A stretch of 64,000 bases of DNA, from contig NC_088305.1 of the NCBI RefSeq assembly GCF_032854445.1, positions 9,119,606 through 9,183,605 on the forward strand, in the 5' to 3' direction. The translations under genes and the position numbers were made by a program. Source of the stretch: Liolophura sinensis (lineage: Eukaryota; Mollusca; Polyplacophora; Chitonida; Chitonidae). The notes below the pieces were generated by a model that did not search any database, was not told the DNA's origin, and was given only the letters and a program-made list of their open reading frames with translations. Below, piece after piece: positions 46,203 to 54,543 of this stretch. Numbering within the stretch: position 1 is the first letter of the stretch; each line of letters begins with the position of its first letter.

Positions 46203-49200
46203 GGTGGAGAAAAAGTCTGGACCCATAGGCAATTTACAAAAGAATTTGTTTTCATTTATTTTTAACATAATTTTGATCATTTAAGTATCATGTATAATTT
46301 TATTAATCTTATTTATTATCTTTCAGATTGTTACCCATGACAGAGAAGCTAACAATTCCAGAAAGAGTAGAACTTGTACTTTTGTATCAGTGGTTTATGC
46401 TAACAAACCAGGAACATTACAGCCACTAAAAGATAACATCACCCAAGAAATTTAAACCATAAGGGGGAATAACTCTATGCTTTGAAATGTTCGAAGATCA
46501 TGTGTCTCCCGAGTAAGAAAGTGTTTGGAGGAAGGTGGAAGTCAGTTCAAACACTTATTATAAACTGTAAATTGTTATATAGTAAATTGCCTATGGGTCC
46601 AGACTTTTCCTCCGCTTTAAAAATCACTTTCCAGTACACATGGATGTGCCATACCCCATTTAAATCCTCAAAACATTTACCAGTACAGTACAGTATAATT
46701 CTATCAATCAGGTTGAAGACAATAATTCATAAGGACTCAAAACTAAAATGTATAGTTCAGGTAGAGAATTTAGGGTAGGATCACTCCATTCTCACACACA
46801 AAATTTCTAAAAATCAATGGATCCTATATTTCATCATGACCATAAAACTGTACTGTACCTGTTCACCAAACCTTTCAGCTGTTTTTTCAGCCTGTCCAGC
46901 TTTAGTCTCCTCTTGCTGTCATCACTTTCAGCCATTTCCAGCCTCTTTGCTGGAGGGATATAGGCCCCACTCAATTTGGTCTCAGGAACCACATTTCCAT
47001 CTTCATCTCTAAGCCTACCATATATATCTTCTCTCAATGTAACCTTCGGTTCTGAAATTATTTCTCTTTCACTATTAGTCTCATCAGTCATATCATCATC
47101 ATCATCATCATCAATATCATCATCATTTTCAGCAATTTCACTGTCACTATCACTGTCACCGACACTCTCATCAAAGGATACCGATTTTTTCAGGCCTTTC
47201 TGTTTTATTGGGGTCTTCTCCTTGAAGGGGTTGTTTTCACCCTTTCGTTTCAAAATAGATTTACGTGTAGAAGTGTTTGAGTCTGTTTGTATCAGAGTTA
47301 TTTTTTTGGCTTCTTCCTCGACATCGCTGCCATCATTAGAATCGATGACACTCCCAGAAAGCATATCATCATCAGAATCCTCATCACTCATGTCATCTTC
47401 ATCATCAGCAGCAGCATCATTACTTGAGGCATCACCGGCATCTGCTAAAGACACATGAATGAGACCAGTAAAAATTCCGATATTGAAATTTTCAAATAAA
47501 TGATTAAATGATTTAGCATCACACTGGCAACGTTTTAACCATGTTGTGTCGAGAACACGTTAGAACCAAGAAACGACGTGGGCTAATGCCCTAGTCTTTT
47601 CACCCAGGAGGGCCCCAAGGCAGAAAAATCTTCTGTTAAAGTGCAAAATAATTCTATTTAACAACCAATGCATCATTTCAGCAAATCTTGTAACATAGAA
47701 ACACAGTTATCAGCAGACAAGGACAGAACTGAACACAACCTCTTCAGGTTCTTTCTTTTTGAATATTTGCTCAGTAGAATGTGATTTATAACGTTTTGCC
47801 CAATTAAGTTTCTGTGAAACAACAACGACATGTACATGAAGCTGGTAAGGTATGCTACATGTGGCTGATGTTCTTTGGTTTTTCCAGATATTCATTTATT
47901 TCATCTGAGTTTAACAATGTGCACGGTAAGAATATTACACTTATCGGAAAACATAAAATAAACTGAGGTTCCTGGAATAAACCACTGGTGTTTGGCAAAT
48001 AACTGACAAAAACTCCCATATGTATGTATGTCCACTGGCTACCGACAAATGTTCTCCAAAAAAATTCATGTAAGGTGACATCAATGGCCACACCAACTGT
48101 CAACTGCTTTGCTACATCATCACCAAGCCTCAAGAACAATGGAAGACCTCTAAATGTAGGGGAATTTATCCCATTCCTAAGTGAAATTAAGTTATAAGTA
48201 AAATATTTATTTATTTTACAGTTGTTTATCAGCATTTTAATGAATATAAATGTTAATGATGACCGCCTGTATAAAATGAGTGATGCAACCCAGAGGACGT
48301 CACCTAAATGTACTGACATGAACATGGCAAGTTATATAGTTGAATGAGTGAGTGAGTGCTTGAGGTTTAACGTCGCACTTAACAATTTTTCAGTCATATG
48401 ACCACGAAAGAATCCTTAGAGTGTAATTAATCTGCCTCCTTGTTGCAGGACAGATTTCCACTGCTCTTACATCTAGTGCTGCTTCACTGAGAAGTCAGAG
48501 CCATTATCCTGATACAGATCAAACAACTTTCACTTTTAAGGTCTTAGGTGTGACTAGACCCTGGATTGACCCTGGATCTACCGCTCCTGAAGTGGACGCT
48601 CTAAAAATTGTGCTATCGGGGCGAGTAGTAAATCTTTTGCATATAACATGTTACACGTAAATTGGTGAAAGGCAACTGCTCCCCTCCAGCTTTCATGTAA
48701 AACTACACGACAGCACTAGTGAATACTTACTTCTACCAAGATCCTGACCACAATGAAAACAAGGCAATCCTGCAAATTAACTGTGAGAGAATGGTTTAGA
48801 TCAAATGATTACAACAGGGAATGATGAATAGACCTGAAGACGCATAAAATACCATCAGTTCACCTATATTGACTTTAGCATCAGCTCTCTTTGGTACATC
48901 ATCTTCATCCTCATCTGAGTACTGGCCATACGTACTGTATAGCTTGTCAGAGTCCATCGCTTCCAGGATGTCTGATTCAGATTTAAGGCTAGTACTTAAT
49001 GATTCAGAAATCATGAATATACATGTAGGAAATGCACACATATTATATTTTCGAAAGTATACTTTGTCTCAAAATTATCCCTCTATCTCAGCAATATCAG
49101 CTTTGGTTATACATAAACCAGAATGTGACAGTGCCGAGTGAGGATGGACTATCACACCAAGTAAGGGCCGCTAACAGGGGAGAGAAGAGAATCTTCTTTA

Positions 49201-52200
49201 TCCAAATCAGCAGAAATTTCTTTAGATCTCGCATTAGTAAAACAATTAGTTTTGTCAATTATTAACAAAGATTAGATACTTTGAAAGTCCTCATTTCCCT
49301 TAAAATCAGATCAAATCAGCTGAAAATTTCAATCCCTCCATTAAAAATTATTGGTCCTTGATAACATGATAATGTTACAAATGTCAAAATTATATTTACA
49401 CTTATGCAATTCTGCCACAGGCTTTACCTTCCTTTATCTATTTGATTGGTGTTTTACTCCATACCCTTGAAGGATATTTCACTTATACGGCAGCCAGTAT
49501 TATGGTTGGAGGAAACCGGGCAGAGCCCAGGGGAAACCCACGATCATTCATAGATTGTGGCAGACATTCCCACCAACAGCCTGAGTAGAAGCCAGCATGA
49601 GCTGGACTTGAAATCATACCGTCTGCCTTGGTGAGAGGCTTATGAACCATTGTGCTGCATTAGCAAGCTAACAACTTGGCCATGGAGGCCCCCATCATCA
49701 TTATAAACATGTGCATACAAACCATAACCATCCATAAATCACACTGTTCACTTTCTCACTGCAGTAATTCCTCAACCTTTTCGCATATGAAGGGCAATTA
49801 TCAATGTCATTTATGCATCTTTTTAATTTGATTTTGGAGACGAATCTGCATTAATTGGGTTGGCCAATGCCAGGGCTTTACGAAAAGAAAAATTTTATCC
49901 GTCTACACAGAATAATGCCCTTGTAATATGCTTGAATAAACATCTTGCAAACCGCGAAAAGGTTAAAGAATTACAGTATCGAAAGCTTCGTCTAAAAGTC
50001 ACATGCAGCATCACTGATAAAGAAGGATACAATCCAAGCCATCATCAATGAAACTTTTCGGCAAGTGTTGTTTTTTCTTCATCTTCAATTGTTTCTCCAG
50101 CTGTTTGAGAATCTTTTCATCTTGTTTGTTAGCTTCTAAAAGACCCTGTTTTCTTGTGTCTTCTTTCTGAAAAAGGAAGATGAGAGGCCAGTTTTTCAAG
50201 AGCGTGTTTGGATTTTAATAAAGAATGCATAAACCGTAACTCAAAAATGGAGAAACAATGCAATGGCAAGTAAAAAAACTTTATAAATCATATTTTCGAA
50301 GTATACTTTGTCTCAAAATTATCCCTCTATCTCAGCAATGTTCTGAAACGACATCAGCGGTGAACTTATCAGCTTTGGTAACCCACTCACACCAAGCCAC
50401 CCTCAGCAACAAGAACATATCCTAAATGAACATTGAGAATTTAGAAACACACTTCATGTAGCCTTTAACATGTTTAAGCTTCACAACAATCTTCACTACA
50501 GTCTTCACAAGAGTCTAATTTCTGCAAACCTTCACAGCAATATCTTTCTTCATTGTAGCCTTCTTCACTTCATTTGTCTTCTGATTCTCTTCTCGTTTCT
50601 TTGCGCGCTTTTCTGCAGCTGTACTATCCTTGTTCTTCTGGTACTCCGCCATATTGGGAACCTTTATCAACAGAGTTTTAAGTTCAGGATCATTTACAAG
50701 TATTTATTTATTTATTTGACTGCTGCTTTAATGTCAATTCAAGAAGGCTTCAAATTTCTGATGGTGATCAGGTTTTTGTGTGGAAGAAAAAACCACAGAC
50801 CTTTGGTAAGTTGTTGACAAAATTCCCCACATGCCATGTTCAGATATGCGCAAGGCCCATAGTGAATGTTAGATTGTGCACTTAAATGGCCACCCAAGCA
50901 GTGACGGCTTATTCTCTTAAGTCCCCACCAACACTGACAGCAGACGAATTTACAAATTTACAAACTCTGTCCAAGGCTGGATTTGAACCCGCACCTTGTG
51001 TGTCATAGTGACTGAAAGTCAAGAGCTTCTAGCCACTAGACCATGGCGCACTTCCAGTTCAGTATTAGAATCAGTATTAGACCGTACATTTCCTCACAAT
51101 TTCACATTCAGATCCACTGAAATGAATAATTAGGGCTTACGGTCAAACTGATATTTCAGCCATACCGTAAGGCAAACTTGTCTCAATCCGGAATCAGTAC
51201 AATGGTTTTCCACCTCAAAATGGTCGAGTAAGACTCAAAATAACACAAAATTTTATAAACGACACAATAAAAAAATGTCAGCTTAACTGGAAACTCAGGT
51301 TTTTCTGACAGATAATATACTTAAACTACATATATTTATTCCATACAGAAGAACTTAAAATTTTACTGCTCGTAAAACTGCTACCGCAGGGTAATTTCTG
51401 CAGAAACACACATTGTCTGTCACTTGATACATACACTGCCACAAAGATCGATATGAGGTGCTGAAAATATCAATAAGGCCTTGCTGAAAGAATCAAGGAC
51501 TAAAGGGGCTTAACTTTGCTGCTTGAACTCTCAGGCCACATAGTTTGTAAAACAGCAAGAGTTATCCCCCCTCCAATATCAACAGACCACAAGTATAAAT
51601 TTGGGGGAAAAGCCAGTTTAGCATGGACTATCTACGTGTACAGTGTAGTGCATGTTTATGTGAACTGTCCTCCATATCTCTATATCCCTATCTTTTCTTA
51701 GTACACCACAAAAATCTAGGCTGTGAAAGATACATGTACATGTGTATCACAATATAAAAATATACCTTCACCTAGCGACAAGTCAAGTGTCTTGTCTTGC
51801 AGCCATAATATTGCGACCGGTAGATAGACAGAGACAGGAACAAACAATTCAAAGATTTCGTCAAAACAACTAAAAGCCCACGACAATTTTGCCACCCCCA
51901 ATGATGGCCATCACACCATTCCAATAACAGGCTGACTCAAAATCAGAGAGATTCTCTTGCCTTCAATGATGTTCAAACTCTGTCAACAAGTGCAGACACA
52001 ACTCACTCTTAAACTGGTCTTTGATAATGTCAGCCTGAGTTTTGACTTCATCATGTGCAACAACATAACACTGATGTCAGAGTCCTATCTCTGTAAGATG
52101 GATGCATGCACCAAGTTAATATCAGTACTTTTATCTTGTAATTTAAATTTTACACCCCTTTGTGAGCCTATTTTTAAAGCCATCTCCAAGGTTACATGTA

Positions 52201-53617
52201 TGTGTTAAGCACAAGCCCATGTATCAACTCAGTAAATTGCACGTATTCCCTATGGCCTTATAAAAAGAAAAGGTTGGAAACACTGGCATGCCTAAATGCT
52301 TACCCCACCTCAACTACACTGAATGCACTTGAAATAAACACTATACTGGTTTTCTGAACATTTGCTAGAAGTCTGAAGTACTTTCACATTTCTCCACTAA
52401 TAATACATAACAATTATGGTTGCTCCCTCAATGAACTGACATATTTGTGCTGCCTAACTGGAATGTCATGCCAAAGACATCACATGACCCGGTACCAAAA
52501 ATCAAGCAAGACAATATGGCTATTCCACTGTGTTATTAACATCAATTAACACTTGAAGCCAATTAAGGTGGTTAATTTGGAGGACTGATTTATTTTTATT
52601 ACTTACATAAAGGTGAAATGTCAAGATTTCCTTCGCTGGTAAAAGTGATACCTCACTGGCTAGAGTTAGATATCAATTTTGTTATTACACACCAAGACGC
52701 GATGACATCAAAAAGAAACATTTTGTTTTATGACATTCCAATACAAGCTCAGTCGAATAACGTCATAATACTATTTCAGTCAATTTCAACATTTCTTAAG
52801 TCACACAATAAGACACTATTTTATACAAGACGTCTTGTGACGTCAATAGTGAACAGAATATTGCACAGTGAAGGTTGAATATCTTTAATATTTTTCTTGT
52901 GACAATGACAAAAAACGGTGGAAATGACAAACCACAAGACCTCTCACTCGAAAAATGTTTATGATGTTAAACTTTCATTGTGCAATATCCTCCATATACA
53001 CTTGACTGGTTTTTTTCACAAGAACACTTCACTTATTAACATGTCTGCCTTCATGTAACATCGCCTATATAATATGGAGTGGCATGGCCTCGCCTGGACG
53101 AAAACTTCCAATGTTTCTACATAAACACAGCCCCATAGACCTACATGTAATCTAGAGGGTGTATTATTTCAATATCCTCACATACATCGTAACAGAATGT
53201 AAAAATTTTCGAATCACACATTTGTTCATCTAGACAGACTATCTTTGCATGACACTTCGTCCTGTTCACACAGTCACGGTTTACCACTGCACGCTCACTT
53301 GGTCACTGCTTTAGACTTACGTGCTTTCTCTGGGCAAACGCCAAATTTTTTACTTTCTTCAGCTTTCTCTCCTCACGTCTTCGCCGTTTCCTGTTCTGTC
53401 CCCGCCCTTGCTGAAGTTGTTCCTTGCCCCGTCCCCCTACTCTTCCTACACCTCTCCCCCCGCCTCCACCGACCCTCCCTGGCGAGGATGACAACGGTCT
53501 GTCGCCGTGGTCAACCGCGGGTGAAGCATCCTCCACAAACTTCTCGACAACCGATCTAAAACGTTTAAGATTGGCTGGATCTTTGTGATATGCGAAACCG
53601 CGTTTCCTTTTCCCCAT
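33906..53617 (-). CDS. NOM1: NOM1, nucleolar MIF4G/MA3 protein (yeast Sgd1 homolog), complete 16-exon gene
   Basis: Known role: a nucleolar scaffold needed for pre-18S rRNA processing; the MIF4G domain binds an eIF4A-type helicase, and human NOM1 brings PP1 to the nucleolus. Sixteen exons join with consistent phases: 53321-53617, 50530-50661, 50031-50166, 48864-48971, 48731-48769, 46859-47441, 45222-45421, 43376-43494, 42003-42096, 41296-41401, 39405-39529, 38170-38286, 37526-37656, 35785-35949, 35284-35415, 33906-34190. Total 2769 nt, 922 residues, against about 860 in human. Layout: basic N terminus (KRKRG), DDGLDYILEAMDS motif near residue 185, acidic stretch about 240-370, YIPPAKRLEM near 400, MIF4G about 420-620, GRWWLVGSAWSG near 670, MA3 about 700-815, C-terminal helices ending in TDVLL. 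The start chosen is MGKRKRGF; an in-frame Met 15 codons upstream is less like the family. Confidence 0.95.
34316..34665 (-). mobile_element. SINE-B, near full length
   Basis: Reading leftward: tRNA-like head (TAGCACAGTTGGTAGAGCG box A, GGATCGAT-like box B region around 34620), body crossing tgctgcttcaccaagacgcc, and a tail of cgtatgactgagaaattgtt ending in CACTCACTTACA. It lies in NOM1 intron 15. Confidence 0.75.
34688..34765 (-). mobile_element. SINE-B tail fragment
   Basis: gagtgagtgagtgaatgagt, a run of G, then tttaacatcatgctcaac; next to the previous copy. Confidence 0.65.
34784..35165 (-). mobile_element. SINE-A, split by inserted AT/GT-rich sequence
   Basis: Body and tail at 34784-34926 and a decayed head at about 35077-35165 (ctcctgggtcattgtgc) lie in the right order. 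They are separated by about 150 bases containing TATG/TG microsatellite and AT-rich sequence. Confidence 0.7.
35284..35415 (-). CDS. NOM1: NOM1 exon 15: MA3
   Basis: Acceptor ATTTTTTCAG, donor GTAAGA, 44 codons in phase 0. It encodes MTFQFHLWDKFSLLSQL and LAKLLTHLLATKAISLSVLK. Confidence 0.95.
35668..35760 (-). mobile_element. SINE-A remnant next to NOM1 exon 14 donor
   Basis: Tail (tatttatttgattgg) fused to the middle body (catctgcaggttgctgacc through gagaggaagccagc); the region between is deleted. Confidence 0.75.
35785..35949 (-). CDS. NOM1: NOM1 exon 14: MA3
   Basis: Acceptor TTTCCTCAG, donor GTAAGT, phase 0 on both sides. It encodes DFVDAFEKLLKLGL, VVVDCCCQEKTFNPFYAYLL and KFCEYDRRFQ. 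A SINE-A remnant ends about 25 bases beyond the donor. Confidence 0.96.
35950..37525 (-). other. NOM1 intron 13
   Basis: One SINE-A; otherwise no element recognised. Confidence 0.7.
36240..36478 (-). mobile_element. SINE-A, nearly full length
   Basis: From attggtgttttactccgtac to a decayed head (gctgacgtgctaacc); in the NOM1 intron between exons 13 and 14. Confidence 0.85.
37526..37656 (-). CDS. NOM1: NOM1 exon 13: start of MA3
   Basis: Acceptor GTTTGTAG, donor GTACAT. It encodes a Ser-rich linker then ARNQRMNTDTRKAIFCTIM, the beginning of MA3; ends in phase 0. Confidence 0.95.
37657..38169 (-). other. NOM1 intron 12
   Basis: Nothing recognised apart from a short ccagacacc duplication near 38030. 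Confidence 0.7.
38170..38286 (-). CDS. NOM1: NOM1 exon 12: GRWWLVGSAWSG linker
   Basis: Acceptor CACACACAG, donor GTAAAT, phase 1 on both sides. It contains the family signature TGRWWLVGSAWSG between the MIF4G and MA3 domains. Confidence 0.95.
38836..38970 (-). mobile_element. SINE-A, 3' half
   Basis: tgactggtgtttcaccccgt through ccgcaggttgttggcaag; NOM1 intron 11. Confidence 0.8.
39005..39353 (-). mobile_element. Possible SINE-C relative
   Basis: Shares with the 50.7-kb copy the order aaattcaaggtccatggctg, gaattgaacctgtacc, and a decayed head (catctgaacgactctgc). Weak match. Confidence 0.35.
39405..39529 (-). CDS. NOM1: NOM1 exon 11: end of MIF4G
   Basis: Acceptor ACCTTAAG, donor GTGAGC. 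It encodes RVKFMLETILAIRNNNMRK and IPNYDPTHLEHLRKL; phase 2 in and phase 1 out. Confidence 0.95.
39702..39946 (-). mobile_element. SINE-A, full length with target duplication
   Basis: Flanked by cacgattctaa (39691-39701 and 39947-39957). Its head end lies about 23 bases from the 24-bp minisatellite. Confidence 0.9.
39970..40690. repeat. 24-bp minisatellite, about 30 copies, NOM1 intron 10
   Basis: Unit gagactgacatccaatgaca plus tcat. Because 24 is divisible by 3, several frames on both strands are open for more than 180 codons (MRLTSNDI forward, SLDVSLMM reverse). The codon series is exactly periodic, so these are not genes. Confidence 0.97.
41125..41262 (-). mobile_element. SINE-A, 3' half
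   Basis: cattggtgttttatgccat through ttgctaccagaccttccc; it stops about 33 bases from the NOM1 exon 10 donor. Confidence 0.8.
41296..41401 (-). CDS. NOM1: NOM1 exon 10: MIF4G
   Basis: Acceptor GTCTTCAG, donor GTGAGT. It encodes NVGFTLRKDDPSALKEV and ends in phase 2. A SINE-A piece stops about 33 bases past its donor. Confidence 0.95.
41402..42002 (-). other. NOM1 intron 9
   Basis: Very AT-rich; only a tiny SINE-A tail. Confidence 0.7.
41834..41860 (-). mobile_element. SINE-A, tiny tail fragment
   Basis: About 24 bases match the 3' end (ttgattggtgttttatgc). Confidence 0.4.
42003..42096 (-). CDS. NOM1: NOM1 exon 9: MIF4G
   Basis: Acceptor TTTGACAG, donor GTAAGT. It encodes VIHSLLVFDILKTF and EKDIELILLLLK, strongly family-like; phase 0 in and phase 1 out. 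Confidence 0.95.
42097..43375 (-). other. NOM1 intron 8
   Basis: The 27-bp array occupies its right half in transcript terms; the rest is unique sequence. Confidence 0.75.
42217..42790. repeat. 27-bp minisatellite, about 21 copies, NOM1 intron 8
   Basis: Unit actgcaaaaagtacagatgt plus atgttac; an alternating variant (gaaggacagatgtttgttta) fills the left third. Open in several frames for the same reason as any 3n unit. Confidence 0.95.
43376..43494 (-). CDS. NOM1: NOM1 exon 8: MIF4G
   Basis: Acceptor TTTTTTTAG, donor GTAGTA. It encodes ACFVQNLAKLLKSLQGE and DNLISLFAHLYNFK, matching the HLYNFH segment of the family; ends in phase 0. Confidence 0.93.
43640..43770 (+). repeat. GGAY/GACG tetranucleotide-like repeat
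   Basis: Runs of gatggatggacggacggatg between 43650 and 43765, NOM1 intron 7. Confidence 0.9.
43818..43978 (+). repeat. About 33-bp tandem repeat
   Basis: tctcttacactgcaaaaaga and ggtgggtctcttaaactg alternate about five times. It shares the word acactgcaaaaag with the 27-bp array 1 kb away. Confidence 0.75.
44820..44990 (+). repeat. Interspersed repeat R1, copy 3, NOM1 intron 7
   Basis: tttttggaggcaaataaaga, acttctggtgctaaaattta, ctcaaagcatctttct and atcaatagaactccc. Confidence 0.5.
45222..45421 (-). CDS. NOM1: NOM1 exon 7: MIF4G
   Basis: Acceptor TGTATAG, donor GTAGGT. It encodes VSEANIQPISSQIEEIY and ends AILHGNVGPEVG, the first helical hairpins of MIF4G. Phase 2 in and phase 1 out. Confidence 0.95.
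46119..46199. repeat. (TA)n microsatellite beside mariner-like MITE
   Basis: About 80 bases of TA with occasional ATAC. Confidence 0.95.
46200..46617. mobile_element. Mariner-like non-autonomous element (MITE)
   Basis: Terminal inverted repeats of about 35 bases: cagggtggagaaaaagtctg at the left, and the reverse complement of cagacttttcctccgctt at the right; both continue through gacccataggcaattta. Flanked by TA (46198-46199 and 46618-46619), the Tc1/mariner target. Inside, about 46336-46400, is a decayed transposase N terminus (MTEKLTIPERVELVLLYQ). Inserted at the end of a (TA)n run in NOM1 intron 6. Confidence 0.85.
46859..47441 (-). CDS. NOM1: NOM1 exon 6: acidic region, RVxF-like motif, start of MIF4G
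   Basis: The acceptor is a TAGCAG tandem; the donor is GTACAG (phase 2 out). It encodes two long Asp/Glu runs separated by basic patches (KSILKRKGENNPFKEK), KKSVSFDE, IYGRLRDEDGNVVPE, the conserved YIPPAKRLEM, and LKKQLKGLVNR at the start of MIF4G. Confidence 0.95.
47173..47187 (-). other. NOM1: RVxF-like PP1 docking motif in NOM1
   Basis: The codons read KSVSF, followed by acidic residues (DES). It fits the RVxF pattern [RK]-x(0,1)-[VI]-x-[FW] and sits between the acidic stretch and YIPP, the place where human NOM1 carries its PP1-binding RVxF. Function is inferred from position and pattern. Confidence 0.55.
47442..47446 (-). promoter_or_regulatory. NAGNAG tandem splice acceptor, NOM1 exon 6
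   Basis: On the - strand the acceptor reads TTTAGCAG. Cutting after TAG or after CAG differs by one codon (Thr-Asp-Ala versus Asn-Ala after exon 5), both in frame. Confidence 0.5.
48340..48626 (-). mobile_element. SINE-B, near full length
   Basis: gagtgagtgcttgaggttta, ttgttgcaggacagatttcc, agtgctgcttcactgag and a head at about 48560-48626 (ctaccgctcctgaagtggac, tgctatcggggcg). It lies in NOM1 intron 5. Confidence 0.75.
48731..48769 (-). CDS. NOM1: NOM1 exon 5, 39-nt microexon, possibly optional
   Basis: Acceptor AATTTGCAG (complement of 48770 on), strong donor GTAAGT from 48730. Phase 1 in and out, so it can be included or skipped without frame change. It adds LPCFHCGQDLGR, with a C-x2-C pair that has no counterpart I recognise in vertebrate NOM1. 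The splice sites are good, but use in mRNA is unproven. Confidence 0.5.
48864..48971 (-). CDS. NOM1: NOM1 exon 4
   Basis: Acceptor TGAATCAG, donor GTGAAC, phase 1 on both sides. The first codon completes Tyr of DYILEAMDSDKL, then comes an acidic stretch (YSDEDEDDVPKRA). Confidence 0.9.
   Translation of the reverse strand, partial: TSWKRWTLTSYTVRMASTQMRMKMMYQRELMLKSI
49435..49693 (-). mobile_element. SINE-A, nearly full length
   Basis: From tatttgattggtgttttac to the head end ccatggaggcccc; NOM1 intron 3. No clear target duplication. Confidence 0.88.
49761..49978. mobile_element. MITE family M1, copy 3, in NOM1 intron 3
   Basis: Left gtaattcctcaaccttttcg, right cgcgaaaaggttaaagaatt: the best-kept inverted repeats. 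Interior gattttggagacgaatctgc and cacagaataatgccc. Confidence 0.75.
50031..50166 (-). CDS. NOM1: NOM1 exon 3
   Basis: Acceptor CTTTTTCAG, donor GTATCC, phase 0 in and phase 1 out. It encodes KEDTRKQGLLEANKQDEK and ends LPKSFIDDGLD, a family-conserved motif. Confidence 0.9.
50167..50529 (-). other. NOM1 intron 2
   Basis: Only the short duplicate (tatactttgtctcaaaatta) shared with intron 3. Confidence 0.6.
50530..50661 (-). CDS. NOM1: NOM1 exon 2
   Basis: 132 nt, phase 0 on both sides (acceptor GATAAAG, donor GTTTGC). It encodes a charged Lys/Glu helix from VPNMAEYQKNKD to KKDIAVK, residues 100-143. Confidence 0.85.
50662..53320 (-). other. NOM1 intron 1, 2.7 kb
   Basis: SINE-C near the exon 2 end. 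At about 52857 and 52980 the word atattgcaca occurs in opposite orientations (gaatattgcacagtgaagg, ctttcattgtgcaatatcc), likely ends of a small MITE related to that in the last COBL-like intron. Confidence 0.55.
50698..51056 (-). mobile_element. SINE-C, full length
   Basis: Read leftward from 51056: a tRNA-like head with box A TGGTCTAGTGGCTAG and box B GGGTTCAAATCC, a body unlike SINE-A or B, and a tail of AAAT repeats at 50698-50720. It sits about 37 bases upstream of the NOM1 exon 2 acceptor. Confidence 0.7.
53321..53617 (-). CDS. NOM1: NOM1 exon 1
   Basis: Start codon at 53617-53615, donor GTAAGT reading leftward from 53320, phase 0. It encodes residues 1-99: KRKRG, LKRFRSVVEKFVEDA (matches the N-terminal helix of vertebrate NOM1), a Gly/Arg-rich stretch, and the basic RKRRRREERKLKKVKN, a likely nucleolar targeting signal. 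Confidence 0.9.
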
Positions 53618-53911
53618 GCCTAGCTGTAGCTTTGTAGAAATAACAGGAGATATTCCAAACAATCACAGGAAAAATCTAGCATCACATATCTTCACTACAC
53701 ACACGTGTGTATGTTGATGTTGTTTTGGTTAAAGAGTTACATGTCAGGGGAGATAATGCAAGGGGTAATATGAGGATACCAACTTGAAAGGCTGTGCCCC
53801 CTGTCATCGTATTTCTTTAAAGAACAATGAATAAAATTAATAAACAAATCTTAAATCAATGAGCTGCATGATCAGTAGACTATGTAAAGGCCTAGTACGT
53901 ATTCACGTACA

Positions 53912-53968
53912 TTGTGATAAAACTGAAATATTGTTGAAAACGACGTTAAAACTTTCACTCACTCACGT
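53912..53968 (+). mobile_element. SINE-B tail fragment
   Basis: gataaaactgaaatattgtt, acgacgttaaaactttcac and cactcac; upstream of NOM1. Confidence 0.5.
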
Positions 53969-54543
53969 ACATTGTACATATGTATATAAAGGCCCGCGGG
54001 TTGGGAGCCGGTGGTGTGAAGTTACGGTCTCTACAGGAAGTAGAGATGATAAGGTGAAATGCTGGAATCCAGCTCTTACTAGTTCGCCTGCGGATTTACC
54101 TCAGAAGGGTTGTCCCTGGCAAATGACCAGGATTTTGACACATACATGTATCATATATACCGAGGATCGTTATATGAGTTAAAATGTGCTCAATATGGCG
54201 CCACCAGCCAACTAAATTAAACAGTTGTCCGTATTCATCTCACCAATACCTGTCTCAAACTGTTTTAAGTTCATGTAGCAACATAAGCAGTGTATCACAC
54301 ATTCCTATACTATAAAAGGGACAGAGTACAAAAATAAGAGTCAGTGCAAAGAAAGAACATTAAACTTAACGTTCATTTTTATTTTTAAACCAGGGGCCGA
54401 GGAAGTTAGGACTGTAGCACGGCGCAATGACAAAGAAGCCTCCCACCAAAGCAGTCGCTGTGATTTGGGGGTATTCTTTCTCTTTAACCTGCTGTCAGTC
54501 TGACTGGGATATGTACATATTCAGGGGTCTTCTGGGAACATTT

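Larger units (their letters stand above)
45422..46858 (-). other. NOM1 intron 6
   Basis: TA microsatellite and mariner-like MITE. 45700-45975 repeats the word gtgtgaacg several times, possibly another decayed element. Confidence 0.7.
47442..48730 (-). other. NOM1 intron 5
   Basis: One SINE-B; no other feature. Confidence 0.7.
48972..50030 (-). other. NOM1 intron 3
   Basis: SINE-A and MITE M1 copy 3. A short duplicated stretch (ttcgaaagtatactttgtct) occurs here at about 49050 and again in intron 2 at about 50295. Confidence 0.7.

Noticed and set aside
46976-47458. 160-residue Ser-rich frame on the + strand
   Set aside because: Antisense of the Asp/Glu-rich NOM1 exon 6 (GAT/GAA codons read as ATC/TTC and TCA).
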